Program-made: the position numbers and the translations under genes
Part shown: in pieces, positions 43,624 to 54,135 of the stretch
Position numbering within the stretch: position 1 is the stretch's first letter
Layout of the letters: the number at the start of each line of letters is the position of its first letter
Assembly (NCBI RefSeq): GCF_007995215.1
Contig: NZ_VCDK01000006.1
Span: forward strand, 558,001-622,000
Length of the DNA: 64,000 nt
Source: Shimia ponticola
GTDB taxonomy: Bacteria > Pseudomonadota > Alphaproteobacteria > Rhodobacterales > Rhodobacteraceae
Reading direction: 5' to 3'
Notes under the pieces: generated by a model
The model's input: the letters and a program-made list of their open reading frames with translations, nothing else
What the model was told of the DNA's origin: nothing
The model's database searches: none

Positions 43624-45513
43624 CTAGGATTTGGCGTAACCCATTCCCTGCAATGCCTCTTTGATCTCATCAAGGATTGCTGGATCGTCAATGGTTGCTG
43701 GCATTTTGAAGGGTTCGCCATCGGCGATTTTGACCATCGTGCCACGCAGGATTTTGCCCGAGCGGGTTTTCGGCAGACGCTGCACAACGCAGGCCAGCTT
43801 GAAGGCCGCAACAGGTCCGATTTCCGAGCGAACCTTGGCGACGACTTCTTTCACGATCTCTGCGTCATCCCTGTCTGTCCCAGCGTTCAGGCACAAAAAG
43901 CCCATCGGTAGCTGGCCTTTCAGGGTATCAGTCACGCCGATCACTGCGCACTCGGCAACGTCCGGGTGCCCTGCAAGGACCTCTTCCATAGCGCCGGTCG
44001 ACAGGCGGTGGCCCGCGACGTTGATGACGTCATCGGTGCGCGCCATGATGTAGAGGTAACCGTCTTCGTCGATCATTCCGGCATCGCCGGTTTCGTAATA
44101 ACCTTCGAACGTGTTCAGATAGCTTTTCTTGAAGCGTTCCTCGGCATTCCAGAGCGTCGGTAGTGTACCAGGCGGCAAAGGCAGTTTGACGGCGATGGCA
44201 CCCAGCGTGTTGGGACCGAGTTGTTCGCCTTCATCATTCAAAATCTGCACGTCATAGCCGGGCATCGCCACCGTCGGTGAGCCAAGCTTGATCGGCAGTT
44301 GCTCAATGCCAGTTGGGTTTGCCGCGATGGCGTAGCCGGTTTCAGTTTGCCACCAGTGGTCGATCACCGGCACTTTCAGGTGCCGTTCAGCCCATTGGAT
44401 CGTGTCGGGGTCTGCGCGCTCACCTGCAAGGAACAGGCTTTCCAATGACGAAATGTCGTAGTCGCCGATCAGCTTGGCCTCTGGGTCATCCCGCTTGATC
44501 GCGCGGAAGGCGGTTGGGGCGGTAAAAAGGCATTTGACGTTGTGATCCTGAATGACGCGCCAGAATGTGCCTGCATCAGGCGTGCCGACGGGTTTACCTT
44601 CGAACACGATCGTCGTGTTGCCGTGGATGAGCGGCGCATAGCAGATATAGCTATGGCCCACGACCCAACCGACGTCTGAAGCGGCCCAGAAAACGTCGCC
44701 GGGGTCGATGTTGTAGATGTTCTTCATCGTCCAATTCAGAGCAACGAGGTGGCCGGCAGTGTGCCGCACGACGCCTTTGGGCTGACCGGTCGTACCCGAG
44801 GTATAGAGGATATAGGCTGGGTGGTTGCCTTCGACCGGGACGCAATCAACCGGGGCGATGCCTTCCTGCATGCGGTGCCAGTCCAGATCGCGTTCGCCCA
44901 ATTCACAGGGACCTTCTTCGCGCTGAAGGATGACGCAAAAGTCAGGCTTGTGTTCGGCTAGCTCAATGGCCCCATCAAGCAGTGGTTTGTATGCAACCAC
45001 GCGGCCGGGTTCGCAGCCGCAGGATGCAGCAAGGATCGCCTTGGGCGTCGCGTCGTCGATGCGCACGGCAAGCTCGTTTGCGGCAAACCCGCCGAAGACG
45101 ACCGAGTGGATCGCACCAATGCGGGAGCAGGCCAGCATGGCGACCAATGCCTCGGGTACCATCGGCATGTAGATGATGACCCGGTCGCCTTTGGTAATCC
45201 CGTTCGCTGCAAGCGCACCTGCAAGCCGCGACACCTGATCCTTCAATTCCGCGTAAGATGTCTTGCCGGCTTTGCCGGTGATCGGGCTGTCATAGATGAT
45301 GGCGGTCTGGTCACCGCGCCCGGCCTCTACATGTCGGTCGACGGCGTTCCAGCAGGTATTGACCTTGGCATCGGTGAACCACTGATAAAGTGGCGCGTTG
45401 CTGTCATCCAACGCGCGGGACGGGGCCTGATCCCAATCAATCGCCTCAGACGCCTGCATCCAGAATGCCTCTGGGTCAGCTTGCCACGCGTGATACACGT
45501 CTTTGTAGGTCAT
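43624..45513 (-). CDS. prpE: Propionyl-CoA synthetase PrpE
   Basis: A 629-residue acyl-CoA synthetase that activates propionate. The N-terminus TYKDVYHAWQADPEAFWMQ is PrpE-like and the length matches. The AMP-binding P-loop is YILYTSGTTGQPKGVVR, then DVGWVVGHSYICYAPL, WWQTETGYAI, GYYETGDAGMIDEDGYLYIMARTDDVINVAGHRLS and the catalytic lysine in KTRSGKILRG. GGGAGGA precedes the ATG at 45513. Five TTTGCA boxes lie upstream, suggesting control by a short-chain acyl-CoA-responsive regulator. Confidence 0.95.
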   Translation of the reverse strand: MTYKDVYHAWQADPEAFWMQASEAIDWDQAPSRALDDSNAPLYQWFTDAKVNTCWNAVDRHVEAGRGDQTAIIYDSPITGKAGKTSYAELKDQVSRLAGALAANGITKGDRVIIYMPMVPEALVAMLACSRIGAIHSVVFGGFAANELAVRIDDATPKAILAASCGCEPGRVVAYKPLLDGAIELAEHKPDFCVILQREEGPCELGERDLDWHRMQEGIAPVDCVPVEGNHPAYILYTSGTTGQPKGVVRHTAGHLVALNWTMKNIYNIDPGDVFWAASDVGWVVGHSYICYAPLIHGNTTIVFEGKPVGTPDAGTFWRVIQDHNVKCLFTAPTAFRAIKRDDPEAKLIGDYDISSLESLFLAGERADPDTIQWAERHLKVPVIDHWWQTETGYAIAANPTGIEQLPIKLGSPTVAMPGYDVQILNDEGEQLGPNTLGAIAVKLPLPPGTLPTLWNAEERFKKSYLNTFEGYYETGDAGMIDEDGYLYIMARTDDVINVAGHRLSTGAMEEVLAGHPDVAECAVIGVTDTLKGQLPMGFLCLNAGTDRDDAEIVKEVVAKVRSEIGPVAAFKLACVVQRLPKTRSGKILRGTMVKIADGEPFKMPATIDDPAILDEIKEALQGMGYAKS

Positions 45514-45618
45514 CAGTCGTCCTCCCGTCTTCCGACAAAAGGCATAGGGGGTGCGCAATAGGGCGATCAAGCGTGGATGCGCCCTTGTTCGCGCCAACAG
45601 GGAAATATGTCGCGGACC

Positions 45619-45689
45619 TTTGCAGCGATTTGCAGCTGAATTTTGCAAAGAAGCGCCTGTAGGTGCAGGCGCTTTGCAGAGTTTGCAAT
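45619..45689 (-). promoter_or_regulatory. Array of five TTTGCA boxes upstream of prpE
   Basis: On the plus strand, TTTGCAGC (45619), TTTGCAGC (45629), TTTGCAAA (45642), TTTGCAGA (45673) and TTTGCAAT (45682) lie in 71 bp. The half-sites resemble the TTTGCAAA sites of PccR/ScfR-type regulators of propionyl-CoA metabolism. Confidence 0.65.
45651..45674 (-). terminator. Hairpin after maeB
   Basis: A perfect 9-bp stem AAGCGCCTG/CAGGCGCTT with a six-base loop, 16 bases past the maeB stop. On the minus strand it is followed by CTTTGC. It lies among the TTTGCA boxes. Confidence 0.55.
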
Positions 45690-47969
45690 CTAGCCGTAAT
45701 GCGCCACCGGTGTGCCCGCCAGCGCAGTCATGTTGAGCAGACCGCGTGCGGTGATCGACGGAGTCACGATGTGTGCGCGGTTGCCCATGCCCATGAGGAT
45801 CGGTCCAACCTCAAGACCGCCTGCCTTCATCTTGAGGATATTGCGGACGCCGGATGCAGCATCAGAGTTTCCAAAGACCAGCACGTTGGCCTGACCTGTC
45901 AGGCGCGAGTCCGGGAAAATGCGCGCACGCAGTTCCGGGTTGAGCGCGGTTTCGACATGCATTTCGCCTTCATAGACGAAGTCGCGGTCTTCGCTATCCA
46001 GCAGGTCCAGCGCTGCGCGCATCGTGCGCCCGGTACCGCAATCCTGATCGCCGAATTGCGAGCGGCTCATCAAGGCAATGTTCGGGGTGATCCCGAAGCG
46101 CCTGACGTGGCGAGCGCAGCCAATGACCGTTTCGCAAATCTGCTCTGGCGTCGGCTGATCGTGAACATGCGTGTCGGCGAGGTAGAGCGGCCCATCCTCT
46201 AGGATCATCATTGATAGCGCACCGACAGGGTGCAATTGATCCGTCCCGACCTGTCCGGTGCCAAGGCATTCCGTTAAGTATTTCAGGTGCCAGTGATACT
46301 GACCGAAGGTGCCGCAGATCAGGCTGTCGGCCTCTTCGCGGTGGACCATGACCGCGCCGATGGCTGTGGTGTTTGTCCGCATAATCGCGCGGGCGATGTC
46401 GGGCGTCACGCCACGGCGTGCCATCATCGAATGATAGGTACCCCAGTAGTCGCGGTAACGCGGGTCATTATTTGGGTCGACGACCTGAAAGTCGCCAGGC
46501 CGAATTTTGAGACCAGCGCGCTCACAGCGTTGGGCAATCACGTCGGGACGGCCGATCAGGATCGGTTGTTCGGTCAAATCCTCCATCGTCGCCTGAGCGC
46601 AGCGCAGCACACGCTCGTCTTCGCCCTCGGCAAATACGATCCGGCGCGATGATGTTGCAGCGGCTTCGAAGACCGGGCGCATGATCAGGGCCGATTTGAA
46701 GACCGAGCCGTCGAGGTCGGCCTTGTAGGCCTCAAGATCCGCGATGGGTTTCGTGGCTACACCGCTCTCCATAGCGGCACGGGCCACGGCGGTGGCCACA
46801 ACCCCCATGAGGCGCGGGTCGAATGGTTTAGGGATCAGGTAATCAGCCCCGAATGTCAGCTTTTCACCAGAGTAAGCGGCGGCTGCCTCGGCAGATGTTG
46901 TTTCGCGGGCCAGTGCTGCGATGCCTTCGATACAGCCCAGCTTCATCGCGTCGTTGATTTCGGTCGCGCCCACATCCAACGCGCCTCGGAAGATGAACGG
47001 GAAGCAAAGGACGTTGTTGACCTGATTGGGGAAGTCGCTGCGGCCAGTCGCAATGATGGCCTGTGGCGCAACTTCGCGGGCGGCTTCTGGAAGGATTTCG
47101 GGTGTGGGATTGGCAAGCGCGAAAATGATGGGACGGTCGGCCATTTTGGCGACCATGTCAGGCTTCAGCACGTTCGGGCCCGAGAGGCCAAGGAACAGGT
47201 CCGCGCCTTCGATGACGTCGTCCAGGGTCGCGGGCGTTTTGCCTTGGGCGTATTCCGCCTTCTGCGGGGTCATGTCGTTTTCTCGGCCTTCATAAACAAG
47301 GCCTTCGATATCGCAGAGCCAGACATTTTCGCGTTTGACGCCCAGTTTCAGCAACATGTTGAGGCATGCGATCCCGGCTGCCCCGCCGCCGGTCGAGACG
47401 ATCTTGATATCCTCAAACGCTTTGCCCGCAACGCGCAGCGCATTTGTTGCCGCCGCGCCGACGACGATGGCGGTGCCATGTTGGTCGTCGTGGAAGACAG
47501 GGATGTTCATCCGCTCATTGCAGAGTTTTTCCACAATGAAACAGTCGGGGGCCTTGATGTCTTCGAGGTTGATGGCCCCAAAGGTGGGCTCTAGCGCGCA
47601 AACGATATCCGCAATCTTTTCCGGATCGGACTCATTTAGTTCAATGTCAAAACAATCGATATTGGCGAATTTCTTGAATAGGACCGCCTTACCTTCCATC
47701 ACGGGCTTGGATGCCAGCGCGCCGATATTTCCAAGGCCCAGAACAGCTGATCCATTGGTCACAACCGCTACTAGGTTACCACGTGCTGTGTAGTCTGATG
47801 CGCGGGCCGGATCGGTGTGGATGGCGCTAGAAGCTTCTGCAACGCCGGGCGAATAGGCAAGAGCCAGGTCGCGCCCGTTGGCCAATGGCTTGGTTGCGCG
47901 GATTTCGAGTTTGCCGGGCTTTGGCTCTTGATGATAGCGCAGAGCCGGGCTGTCAAAGTCGCTGGCCAT
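45690..47969 (-). CDS. maeB: NADP-dependent malic enzyme, phosphotransacetylase-fused form
   Basis: A 759-residue MaeB. The N-terminal malic enzyme domain (about residues 1-430) shows [43 protein letters not shown] and the Rossmann-type [15 protein letters not shown], with [13 protein letters not shown] later. The C-terminal part (about 440-755) resembles phosphotransacetylase ([26 protein letters not shown]), normally regulatory here. It decarboxylates malate to pyruvate. The ATG at 47969 has GGGGAG upstream. Confidence 0.96.
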   Translation of the reverse strand: MASDFDSPALRYHQEPKPGKLEIRATKPLANGRDLALAYSPGVAEASSAIHTDPARASDYTARGNLVAVVTNGSAVLGLGNIGALASKPVMEGKAVLFKKFANIDCFDIELNESDPEKIADIVCALEPTFGAINLEDIKAPDCFIVEKLCNERMNIPVFHDDQHGTAIVVGAAATNALRVAGKAFEDIKIVSTGGGAAGIACLNMLLKLGVKRENVWLCDIEGLVYEGRENDMTPQKAEYAQGKTPATLDDVIEGADLFLGLSGPNVLKPDMVAKMADRPIIFALANPTPEILPEAAREVAPQAIIATGRSDFPNQVNNVLCFPFIFRGALDVGATEINDAMKLGCIEGIAALARETTSAEAAAAYSGEKLTFGADYLIPKPFDPRLMGVVATAVARAAMESGVATKPIADLEAYKADLDGSVFKSALIMRPVFEAAATSSRRIVFAEGEDERVLRCAQATMEDLTEQPILIGRPDVIAQRCERAGLKIRPGDFQVVDPNNDPRYRDYWGTYHSMMARRGVTPDIARAIMRTNTTAIGAVMVHREEADSLICGTFGQYHWHLKYLTECLGTGQVGTDQLHPVGALSMMILEDGPLYLADTHVHDQPTPEQICETVIGCARHVRRFGITPNIALMSRSQFGDQDCGTGRTMRAALDLLDSEDRDFVYEGEMHVETALNPELRARIFPDSRLTGQANVLVFGNSDAASGVRNILKMKAGGLEVGPILMGMGNRAHIVTPSITARGLLNMTALAGTPVAHYG

Positions 47970-48119
47970 GGCTGTTCTCCCCAATATTGTTTAACGTTGA
48001 ACTATTTTGTTTCGGACCCAAAGTCCACGATGGTTGCGCAAACGATGGCACGGCTGATGTCACGCCACCCTTGATCCCCATTTCGAACCGCCGCAAAACC
48101 GGTCGCAAGAGGAGATGCA

Positions 48120-49208
48120 ATGCAGAATATCCGCGCCGAAGTGTTACTGCCAACGCAAGAGCTGCGGGATGATATCCCGTTCTTCACCAAGACGCTTGGC
48201 ATGCGCATGGATGAGATTTTTCCTGCGGACGATCCCAGCGAAGCTGTGTTTTCAGGTCATGGCTTGAGGGTGCGCGTGCGTAAGGGAGCTGAGGTTGCGC
48301 CGGGTGTCCTTCGCATTCTTGCCGACGACCCGATTCTGATTGCCGATGGCGCAACCGAACTCACCGCGCCGAACGGGACGCGCGTTGAAATCGCTCCCTT
48401 GGCTCCACCGGTGGTTATGCCAGAAACCGAACATGCGTTTGTCGTACGGCGTCTTGCGGATCAGGCCCCATGGGTCGTGGGGCGCGCGGGCATGCAGTAT
48501 CGCGACCTCATCCCATCGCGGCTTGGCGGGTCCATCATTGCAAGCCACATCCGCATTCCGGACGCGGGACCTGTGCCGGACATGGTGCATTACCACAGCG
48601 TCGGATTTCAGTTGATCTTTTGCTACAAAGGTTGGGTTGATCTTGTGTACGAGGATCAAGGTGAGCCGTTCCGCTTGCACGCCGGAAACTGCGTAATCCA
48701 ACCGCCCGAAATTCGGCACCGTGTGCTGTTTGCGAGCGATGGACTGGAAGTGATCGAGATTGGCGTTCCGGCTGAGCACATCACGACCATTGATCATGAC
48801 ATGGAATTACCGACGCCCACGTTTCAGCCGGATCGTGAATTTAACGGCCAGCGCTTTGTCCATCATCGCGCGGACGAGGCCGAGTGGGAGCCGTTCCGGC
48901 TGCCCGGCTATATCAGCCGCGATACGACAATCTACGCGAACACCAAAGGTGTGGCAGGGGTGCATGTCATCAAGCCCGGGCAGGGCGCGCCAGAGTGGAC
49001 GCGCCATGACGGTGACATCTTGTTCAGTTTCGTGATGGCGGGGGAGATGACCTTGCAGGGACAGGGCCAAGAGGCGCAACGGCTGTCCGCCGGAGATGCT
49101 TTTGTCGTGCCACCGGGGCTGCCGACATTGTACGACAGCCCCAGCGCTGATCTCGAGTTGCTTGAAGTGGCTTTGCCGGGCGCGTTCACCACTGAGGTGG
49201 GGTCTTAG
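48120..49208 (+). CDS. Bicupin protein with an N-terminal VOC-like region
   Basis: A 362-residue protein. Residues 1-95 look like half a VOC module (EVLLPTQELRDDIPFFTKTLGMRMDEIF). Two cupin domains follow: the first near residues 150-225 (HYHSVGFQLIFCYKGWVDLVYED ... PEIRHRVLF), the second near 275-355 (IKPGQGAPEWTRHDGDILFSFVMAGEMTLQ ... AGDAFVVPPG). Metal-binding His and Glu are present in the first cupin and reduced in the second. A dioxygenase or isomerase role is possible; unproven. AGAGGAG precedes the ATG. Confidence 0.82.
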   Translation: MQNIRAEVLLPTQELRDDIPFFTKTLGMRMDEIFPADDPSEAVFSGHGLRVRVRKGAEVAPGVLRILADDPILIADGATELTAPNGTRVEIAPLAPPVVMPETEHAFVVRRLADQAPWVVGRAGMQYRDLIPSRLGGSIIASHIRIPDAGPVPDMVHYHSVGFQLIFCYKGWVDLVYEDQGEPFRLHAGNCVIQPPEIRHRVLFASDGLEVIEIGVPAEHITTIDHDMELPTPTFQPDREFNGQRFVHHRADEAEWEPFRLPGYISRDTTIYANTKGVAGVHVIKPGQGAPEWTRHDGDILFSFVMAGEMTLQGQGQEAQRLSAGDAFVVPPGLPTLYDSPSADLELLEVALPGAFTTEVGS

Positions 49209-49459
49209 AGAAGCGGCTTGCCCGCTTGCCCGTCACCATCAACATCGGTGCCTGTCTTGCGCTCAAGCTCTTGGATTTTGGCTTCGGCCTCGGCCTCGCT
49301 GATGCCGTCGAGAAAGGGCTCATCGGCTTTTTTGCACAGCGCTCTGAGATGGTCGGCCTGCAGGCTTGTCATCGGTTTGGTGTCGCTCGCGTTCGAGCCA
49401 CCTGCAGTGGTCATGCCAATCCTGTCGATGGCAGCGGCGGCGCGGATATTGCTAGTCAT
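49205..49459 (-). CDS. DUF3072 domain small protein
   Basis: An 84-residue hydrophilic protein: KPMTSLQADHLRALCKKADEPFLDGISEAEAEAKIQELERKTG is the DUF3072 pattern. AAAGGAG precedes the ATG at 49459. The open frame continues upstream without support. It overlaps the end of the cupin gene by four bases. A stress-type promoter lies directly upstream, so it is probably a general-stress protein. Confidence 0.85.
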   Translation of the reverse strand: MTSNIRAAAAIDRIGMTTAGGSNASDTKPMTSLQADHLRALCKKADEPFLDGISEAEAEAKIQELERKTGTDVDGDGQAGKPLL

Positions 49460-49491
49460 GTCGGCTCCTTTCGTTTGCCTGTTGGGTAGAA

Positions 49492-49517
49492 AACGTCCCG
49501 AGGGTGACGAAGGTTCC
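49492..49517 (-). promoter_or_regulatory. EcfG-type general-stress promoter of the DUF3072 gene
   Basis: Read on the minus strand: GGAAC (49517-49513), a 17-bp gap and CGTT (49495-49492), 32 bp before the ATG at 49459. It has the same motif and spacing as before csbD. Confidence 0.75.
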
Positions 49518-49572
49518 CGCTTGATCATCCGGGCGCGTATCCGCACGATGGTGCGGACGGAAAGGACCATTG

Positions 49573-49977
49573 ATGACATCGACCGACCTGATGGAAGCCG
49601 CACGCACGGTGCGCGAAAATGCCCATGCGCCCTATTCGAATTTCAAGGTCGGAGCCGCGATCCGCGGGAAATCGGGAAAGGTCTATGTCGGGTGCAACGT
49701 GGAAAACGTGGCTTATCCGCAAGGCACCTGCGCCGAAGCTGGGGCAATTGCGGCCATGGTGGCAGCAGGAGAGACCGAGATTGCCGAAATTGCCGTGATT
49801 GCGGGCAGCCCCGAGCCTGTGTCGTGCTGTGGCGGATGTCGCCAAAAGATCGCTGAATTCGCGGCAGGCGATGTTGTTGTGTCGATGGGCACAACCGGAG
49901 GCAATACGATGACAGCCACGGTTGCCGAACTGCTGCCGGGGGCGTTTGACCAAAGCTATATGGGTGGGTCCAAGTGA
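49573..49977 (+). CDS. cdd: Cytidine deaminase
   Basis: A 134-residue zinc enzyme of the small homotetrameric type. APYSNFKVGAAIR is at the start; the zinc/catalytic motif is TCAEAGAIAAM (C-A-E), with the other cysteines in VSCCGGCRQKI, where Ser replaces the usual Pro before the first Cys. AAAGGA precedes the ATG at 49573. First gene of the cdd-deoA-deoB-add-upp operon; its stop overlaps the deoA start by four bases. Confidence 0.95.
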   Translation: MTSTDLMEAARTVRENAHAPYSNFKVGAAIRGKSGKVYVGCNVENVAYPQGTCAEAGAIAAMVAAGETEIAEIAVIAGSPEPVSCCGGCRQKIAEFAAGDVVVSMGTTGGNTMTATVAELLPGAFDQSYMGGSK

Positions 49978-51281
49978 CTGTAGACGCCCGTCAGTTGCTG
50001 GACGGTTTGCGCCAGGGCCGCAGGCCCGATGCGGCGTCGCTTGAGGCCTTTGTCATGGGGTTGGCCAGCGGTGCTGTTTCTGACGCGCAAGCTGGTGCCT
50101 TTGCCATGGCGGTCTGTCAGCACGGGCTGGGGGATGATGGCCGGGTCGTCTTGACCCGCGCGATGCGTGACAGTGGCGCGTTGCTCAATTGGGATTTGCC
50201 AGCGCCTGTTGTGGACAAACACTCGACCGGCGGCGTTGGCGACGCGGTGTCATTGGTTTTGGCCCCGTTGTTGGCGGCCTGCGGCGTATACGTCCCGATG
50301 ATCTCTGGCCGGGGTCTTGGGCATACGGGTGGTACCTTGGATAAGCTGGAAGCGATCCCGGGTCTCACAACTCAGGTCGACGAGGTGGCGCTCAAACACA
50401 TCGTGCGGTCTTGTGGAGCGGCCATCGTAGGTGCGACTGCTGAACTCGCGCCTGCAGATAAGCGGCTTTACAAGGTGCGCGATGTGACCGGGACGATTGC
50501 GTCGATGGACCTCATCACCGCGTCGATCCTGTCCAAGAAACTCGCAGAAGGTCTGGGGGCGCTGGTGCTGGACGTGAAAGTCGGGTCTGGCGCGTTCATG
50601 AAAACCGAAGCCGAGGCACGAGAGCTTGCAACCTCGCTTGTTGAAACCGCAAAGGGCGCGGGGTGCCCGACGACGGCGTTGGTCACCGATATGTCCCAGC
50701 CTCTTTTGCCTGCTCTTGGCAATGCGCTTGAGGTGGCAGAGGTGCTAGCAATCCTGCGCGGGGATGCAGCAGGTCCGCTGGTCGAGGTTGCAATTGCGTT
50801 GGGGGCAGAGGTCTTGCAATCGGCGGGTGTCGCCGCTTCCGAGACCGAGGCAAATGTCGCGCTGACCCATGCTTTGCGGTCAGGGCAGGCGGCAGAGCGG
50901 TTTGCCCGGATGGTGGCGGCACAAGGCGGGCCTATGGATTTGATTGACCGGCCTGAGCAGTTGCCCGTCGCCCCAGTGGTTTATGCCGTGACCGCGCAGG
51001 CGGATGGATTTGTCACCGCAATGAACGGAGAGGCCTTGGGTCATGCGGTCGTTTCACTTGGTGGCGGCCGCAAGGTCGAGACCGATGTGATTGATCCAGC
51101 CGTCGGGCTGAGTGATGTCCTGCCTCTGGGCGCACCTGTGCAAAAAGGAGCGCCGCTTGCCCTCGTTCATGCTGCCGATCAAAACAGCGCCGAGGCGGCC
51201 GCGCATGCCGTTTCACAGGCCATCACGGTGACGGGTGCGCGCCCGGGGCTTCCCGATCTTGTGCGCCAGAGGATCAGCTGA
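49974..51281 (+). CDS. deoA: Thymidine phosphorylase
   Basis: A 435-residue pyrimidine nucleoside phosphorylase. The phosphate-binding motif is [13 protein letters not shown], with [19 protein letters not shown] downstream and [22 protein letters not shown]. The GTG start overlaps the cdd stop by four bases, and its stop shares a base with the deoB start. It splits thymidine or deoxyuridine to base and deoxyribose 1-phosphate, which DeoB then isomerises. Confidence 0.97.
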   Translation: MTVDARQLLDGLRQGRRPDAASLEAFVMGLASGAVSDAQAGAFAMAVCQHGLGDDGRVVLTRAMRDSGALLNWDLPAPVVDKHSTGGVGDAVSLVLAPLLAACGVYVPMISGRGLGHTGGTLDKLEAIPGLTTQVDEVALKHIVRSCGAAIVGATAELAPADKRLYKVRDVTGTIASMDLITASILSKKLAEGLGALVLDVKVGSGAFMKTEAEARELATSLVETAKGAGCPTTALVTDMSQPLLPALGNALEVAEVLAILRGDAAGPLVEVAIALGAEVLQSAGVAASETEANVALTHALRSGQAAERFARMVAAQGGPMDLIDRPEQLPVAPVVYAVTAQADGFVTAMNGEALGHAVVSLGGGRKVETDVIDPAVGLSDVLPLGAPVQKGAPLALVHAADQNSAEAAAHAVSQAITVTGARPGLPDLVRQRIS

Positions 51282-52471
51282 TGGCGCGCGCGTTTTTGAT
51301 CGTGATGGACAGCGTCGGGGCTGGCGGAGCGCCGGATGCAGCAGACTTCGGTGATGAGGGTTCCAACACGCTTGGGCATATTGCTGCGGCCTGCGCTGCG
51401 GGCAAAGCCGAAGACGGACGCTCAGGTCCGTTGAATGTACCTGTCATGGCCTCGCTCGGCTTGGGCGAAGCAGTGCGCATGGCGTCTGGCATGGACATGG
51501 GACTAAACGCGCCGACGCGCGGGGCCTACGGGGCCGCAACCGAGGTGTCGCCCGGCAAGGACACGCCATCGGGCCACTGGGAATTGGCCGGACTGCCAGT
51601 GCCGTGGAATTGGCATTTTTTCCCTGATGCAGAACCGGCATTTCCCGATGACATTGCCGCGCTGGCCTGCCGAGCCGCCGGAGTGAACGGGATATTGGGC
51701 AATTGCCATGCCTCCGGCACTGAGATCATCGACCGCCTAGGCGCAGAGCATCTGCGAACAGGTTATCCGATCTGTTATACATCTGCCGATAGCGTGTTTC
51801 AGATCGCAGCCCACGAAGAGCATTTCGGCTTGGAGCGGCTCTTGAACATGTGCAAGGCGATGGCGCCTATTTTGCACGAAATGAAGGTTGGTCGCGTTAT
51901 CGCGCGCCCATTTGTCGGAGAGCCGGGGGCCTTCGAACGGACGACCAATCGCAAGGATTTTGCCATCGAGCCACCCGGGCCGACGCTGTGTGATTGGGTT
52001 CACGGCGCGGGGCGCGGTGTGCAGGCCATTGGAAAGATTGGAGATATCTTTTCGATGCGCGGAATTGATACGGTTGTCAAAGGATCCGACGCCGCGCTGA
52101 TGGAGCATCTGCAAAAGGCGGTTGCGGATGCAGCCGACGGGTCGCTGACCTTTGCCAATTTTGTCGAGTTCGACACCAACTATGGTCACCGGCGTGACGT
52201 CTCGGGCTACGCCCGCGCGCTTGAGTGGTTTGATGGGGCGCTGGGTGCCGTCATGGACGATTTGCGCGAAGGCGACCTCCTGATCCTGACGGCGGATCAC
52301 GGCAATGACCCCACATGGCACGGCACCGAACATACACGTGAACGGGTGCCCGTCTTGATGGCTGGTGGTCCGGCGGGGCCCCTGTCGCCTATGGGTTTTG
52401 TCGATGTTGCTGCGACAATTGCGGATCATCTGGGGGTTCCCTCACAGGGGCCGGGACGGAGCGTTTTATGA
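51281..52471 (+). CDS. deoB: Phosphopentomutase
   Basis: A 396-residue alkaline-phosphatase-superfamily mutase converting (deoxy)ribose 1-phosphate to 5-phosphate. Metal ligands are visible in [25 protein letters not shown] (nucleophile Thr), and [19 protein letters not shown]. Translationally coupled to deoA and add by overlaps of one and four bases. Confidence 0.97.
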   Translation: MARAFLIVMDSVGAGGAPDAADFGDEGSNTLGHIAAACAAGKAEDGRSGPLNVPVMASLGLGEAVRMASGMDMGLNAPTRGAYGAATEVSPGKDTPSGHWELAGLPVPWNWHFFPDAEPAFPDDIAALACRAAGVNGILGNCHASGTEIIDRLGAEHLRTGYPICYTSADSVFQIAAHEEHFGLERLLNMCKAMAPILHEMKVGRVIARPFVGEPGAFERTTNRKDFAIEPPGPTLCDWVHGAGRGVQAIGKIGDIFSMRGIDTVVKGSDAALMEHLQKAVADAADGSLTFANFVEFDTNYGHRRDVSGYARALEWFDGALGAVMDDLREGDLLILTADHGNDPTWHGTEHTRERVPVLMAGGPAGPLSPMGFVDVAATIADHLGVPSQGPGRSVL

Positions 52472-53445
52472 GCTGGAAAGAGTTTCCGAAGGTTGAACTT
52501 CACCTGCACCTCGAAGGGGCAGCGCCGCCTGCGTTTATCCGTGGGCTTGCAGCGGAGAAAAAGATCGATCTGACAGGCGTGTTCGATGAACACGGCCACT
52601 ATGCCTATCGCGACTTTGATCATTTCCTGAAAGTCTATGAGGCCGCGACCGAGGCGCTCAAGACCCCGGACGATTTCAAACGATTGACGCAAGCGGTGCT
52701 TGAGGAATTGGCCGAGCACAATGTCGTCTATGCCGAGACGTTTGTGTCGCCGGATTTCTGTGGCGGCGGCGATGTCGGGGCATGGCGCGAATACTTGGCC
52801 GCGATGCAAGAGGCGCATGTCGACGGCGTGACGCTCAAGGGCATCGTGACCTGTATCCGGCATTTCGGTCCAGAGCAGGCCAAGACAGCAGCTTTGTGTG
52901 CGGCCGAGACCCATGGCGATTTCATCCTGGGCTTTGGCATTGCAGGGGCCGAATTGGTCGGCACGGCGCGCGACTATCTTTGGTCCTTTGATTGCGCCCG
53001 TGAGGCCGGGTTGCGGCTGACGGCCCATGCAGGCGAATGGGGCGCGCCGGACACGGTGCGCGCGACTTGGAAGGATTTGGGCGTCGAGCGTCTGGGTCAC
53101 GGTGTCAGGGCATCTGAGGACCCGGCGCTGGTGGATGATTTGGCCGAGACCGGTGTCGTGCTTGAGGTCTGTCCAGGATCGAATGTGGCGCTGGGCCTTT
53201 ACCCCGATGTTGCCCATCACCCAATCGCCCGGCTGCGTGACCGAGGCGTGAAGGTTACGGTGTCTACGGACGATCCGCCCTTTTTTCACACCACCATGAC
53301 CAAGGAATTCGAAAATCTCGAACGTGCTTTCCGATGGGGGGCAGAGGATTTTGATGCGTTGAACCGGACTGCTCTGGAAGCAGCGTTTTGTGATGATGAG
53401 ACCAAGGCGCGTGTCGCCAAGCAGCTTGATGAGGCCACACCATGA
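52468..53445 (+). CDS. add: Adenosine deaminase
   Basis: A 325-residue zinc-dependent deaminase. Zinc histidines are in [13 protein letters not shown], the third in TAHAGEW, then RLGHGVRA and the aspartate pair in [12 protein letters not shown]. Fits the adenosine rather than the adenine branch by context, though adenine deaminases of this fold look similar. Overlaps deoB and upp by four bases each. Confidence 0.93.
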   Translation: MSWKEFPKVELHLHLEGAAPPAFIRGLAAEKKIDLTGVFDEHGHYAYRDFDHFLKVYEAATEALKTPDDFKRLTQAVLEELAEHNVVYAETFVSPDFCGGGDVGAWREYLAAMQEAHVDGVTLKGIVTCIRHFGPEQAKTAALCAAETHGDFILGFGIAGAELVGTARDYLWSFDCAREAGLRLTAHAGEWGAPDTVRATWKDLGVERLGHGVRASEDPALVDDLAETGVVLEVCPGSNVALGLYPDVAHHPIARLRDRGVKVTVSTDDPPFFHTTMTKEFENLERAFRWGAEDFDALNRTALEAAFCDDETKARVAKQLDEATP

Positions 53446-54071
53446 AAGATGTCACCGTTGTTGATCACCCGCTGGTCCAGCACAAATTGACGCTGATGCG
53501 GCGCAAAGAGACGTCGACAGCCGAGTTTCGGCGTCTGTTGCGCGAGATTTCTCAGTTTCTTGCCTATGAAATCACGCGCGAGTTGCCGCTGACCAAGCGC
53601 ACGATTGATACGCCACTGCAGGAGATGGAAGCCCCTGTTTTGGCGGGTAAAAAGCTGGCGCTGATTTCGATCCTGCGCGCGGGGAACGGGCTGTTGGACG
53701 GGGTGCTGGAATTGATCCCGTCGGCGCGGGTCGGTTTCGTCGGGCTCTATCGCGACGAAGAAACGCTGAAGCCTGTCGAGTATTACTTCAAGGTGCCTGA
53801 CAGCCTGAATGAACGGGTGACGATTGCGGTTGATCCGATGCTGGCTACGGGCAACTCATCAGCGGCTGCGATTGATAAACTGAAAGAGGCCGGTGCGACT
53901 GACATCCGGTTTCTGTGTCTACTGGCCGCGCCAGAGGGCATTGCAAGGATGCAGGAGGCGCATCCGGACGTCAGCATCGTCACCGCAGCTGTGGATGAAC
54001 GTCTCAATGAGGTCGGATATATCGTTCCCGGCCTAGGGGATGCGGGCGATAGGATGTTCGGCACAAAATAG
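53442..54071 (+). CDS. upp: Uracil phosphoribosyltransferase
   Basis: A 209-residue enzyme making UMP from uracil and PRPP. The PRPP loop is [15 protein letters not shown] and the C-terminal uracil site is [18 protein letters not shown]. It ends the nucleoside-salvage operon and lets the cell reuse uracil released upstream by Cdd and DeoA. Confidence 0.97.
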   Translation: MKDVTVVDHPLVQHKLTLMRRKETSTAEFRRLLREISQFLAYEITRELPLTKRTIDTPLQEMEAPVLAGKKLALISILRAGNGLLDGVLELIPSARVGFVGLYRDEETLKPVEYYFKVPDSLNERVTIAVDPMLATGNSSAAAIDKLKEAGATDIRFLCLLAAPEGIARMQEAHPDVSIVTAAVDERLNEVGYIVPGLGDAGDRMFGTK

Positions 54072-54135
54072 CCACATTCGCTTTACTCGTTAGGGGAATT
54101 GGTGCATCTTTCCGCAAGATATTGTGGGGAGAGCT

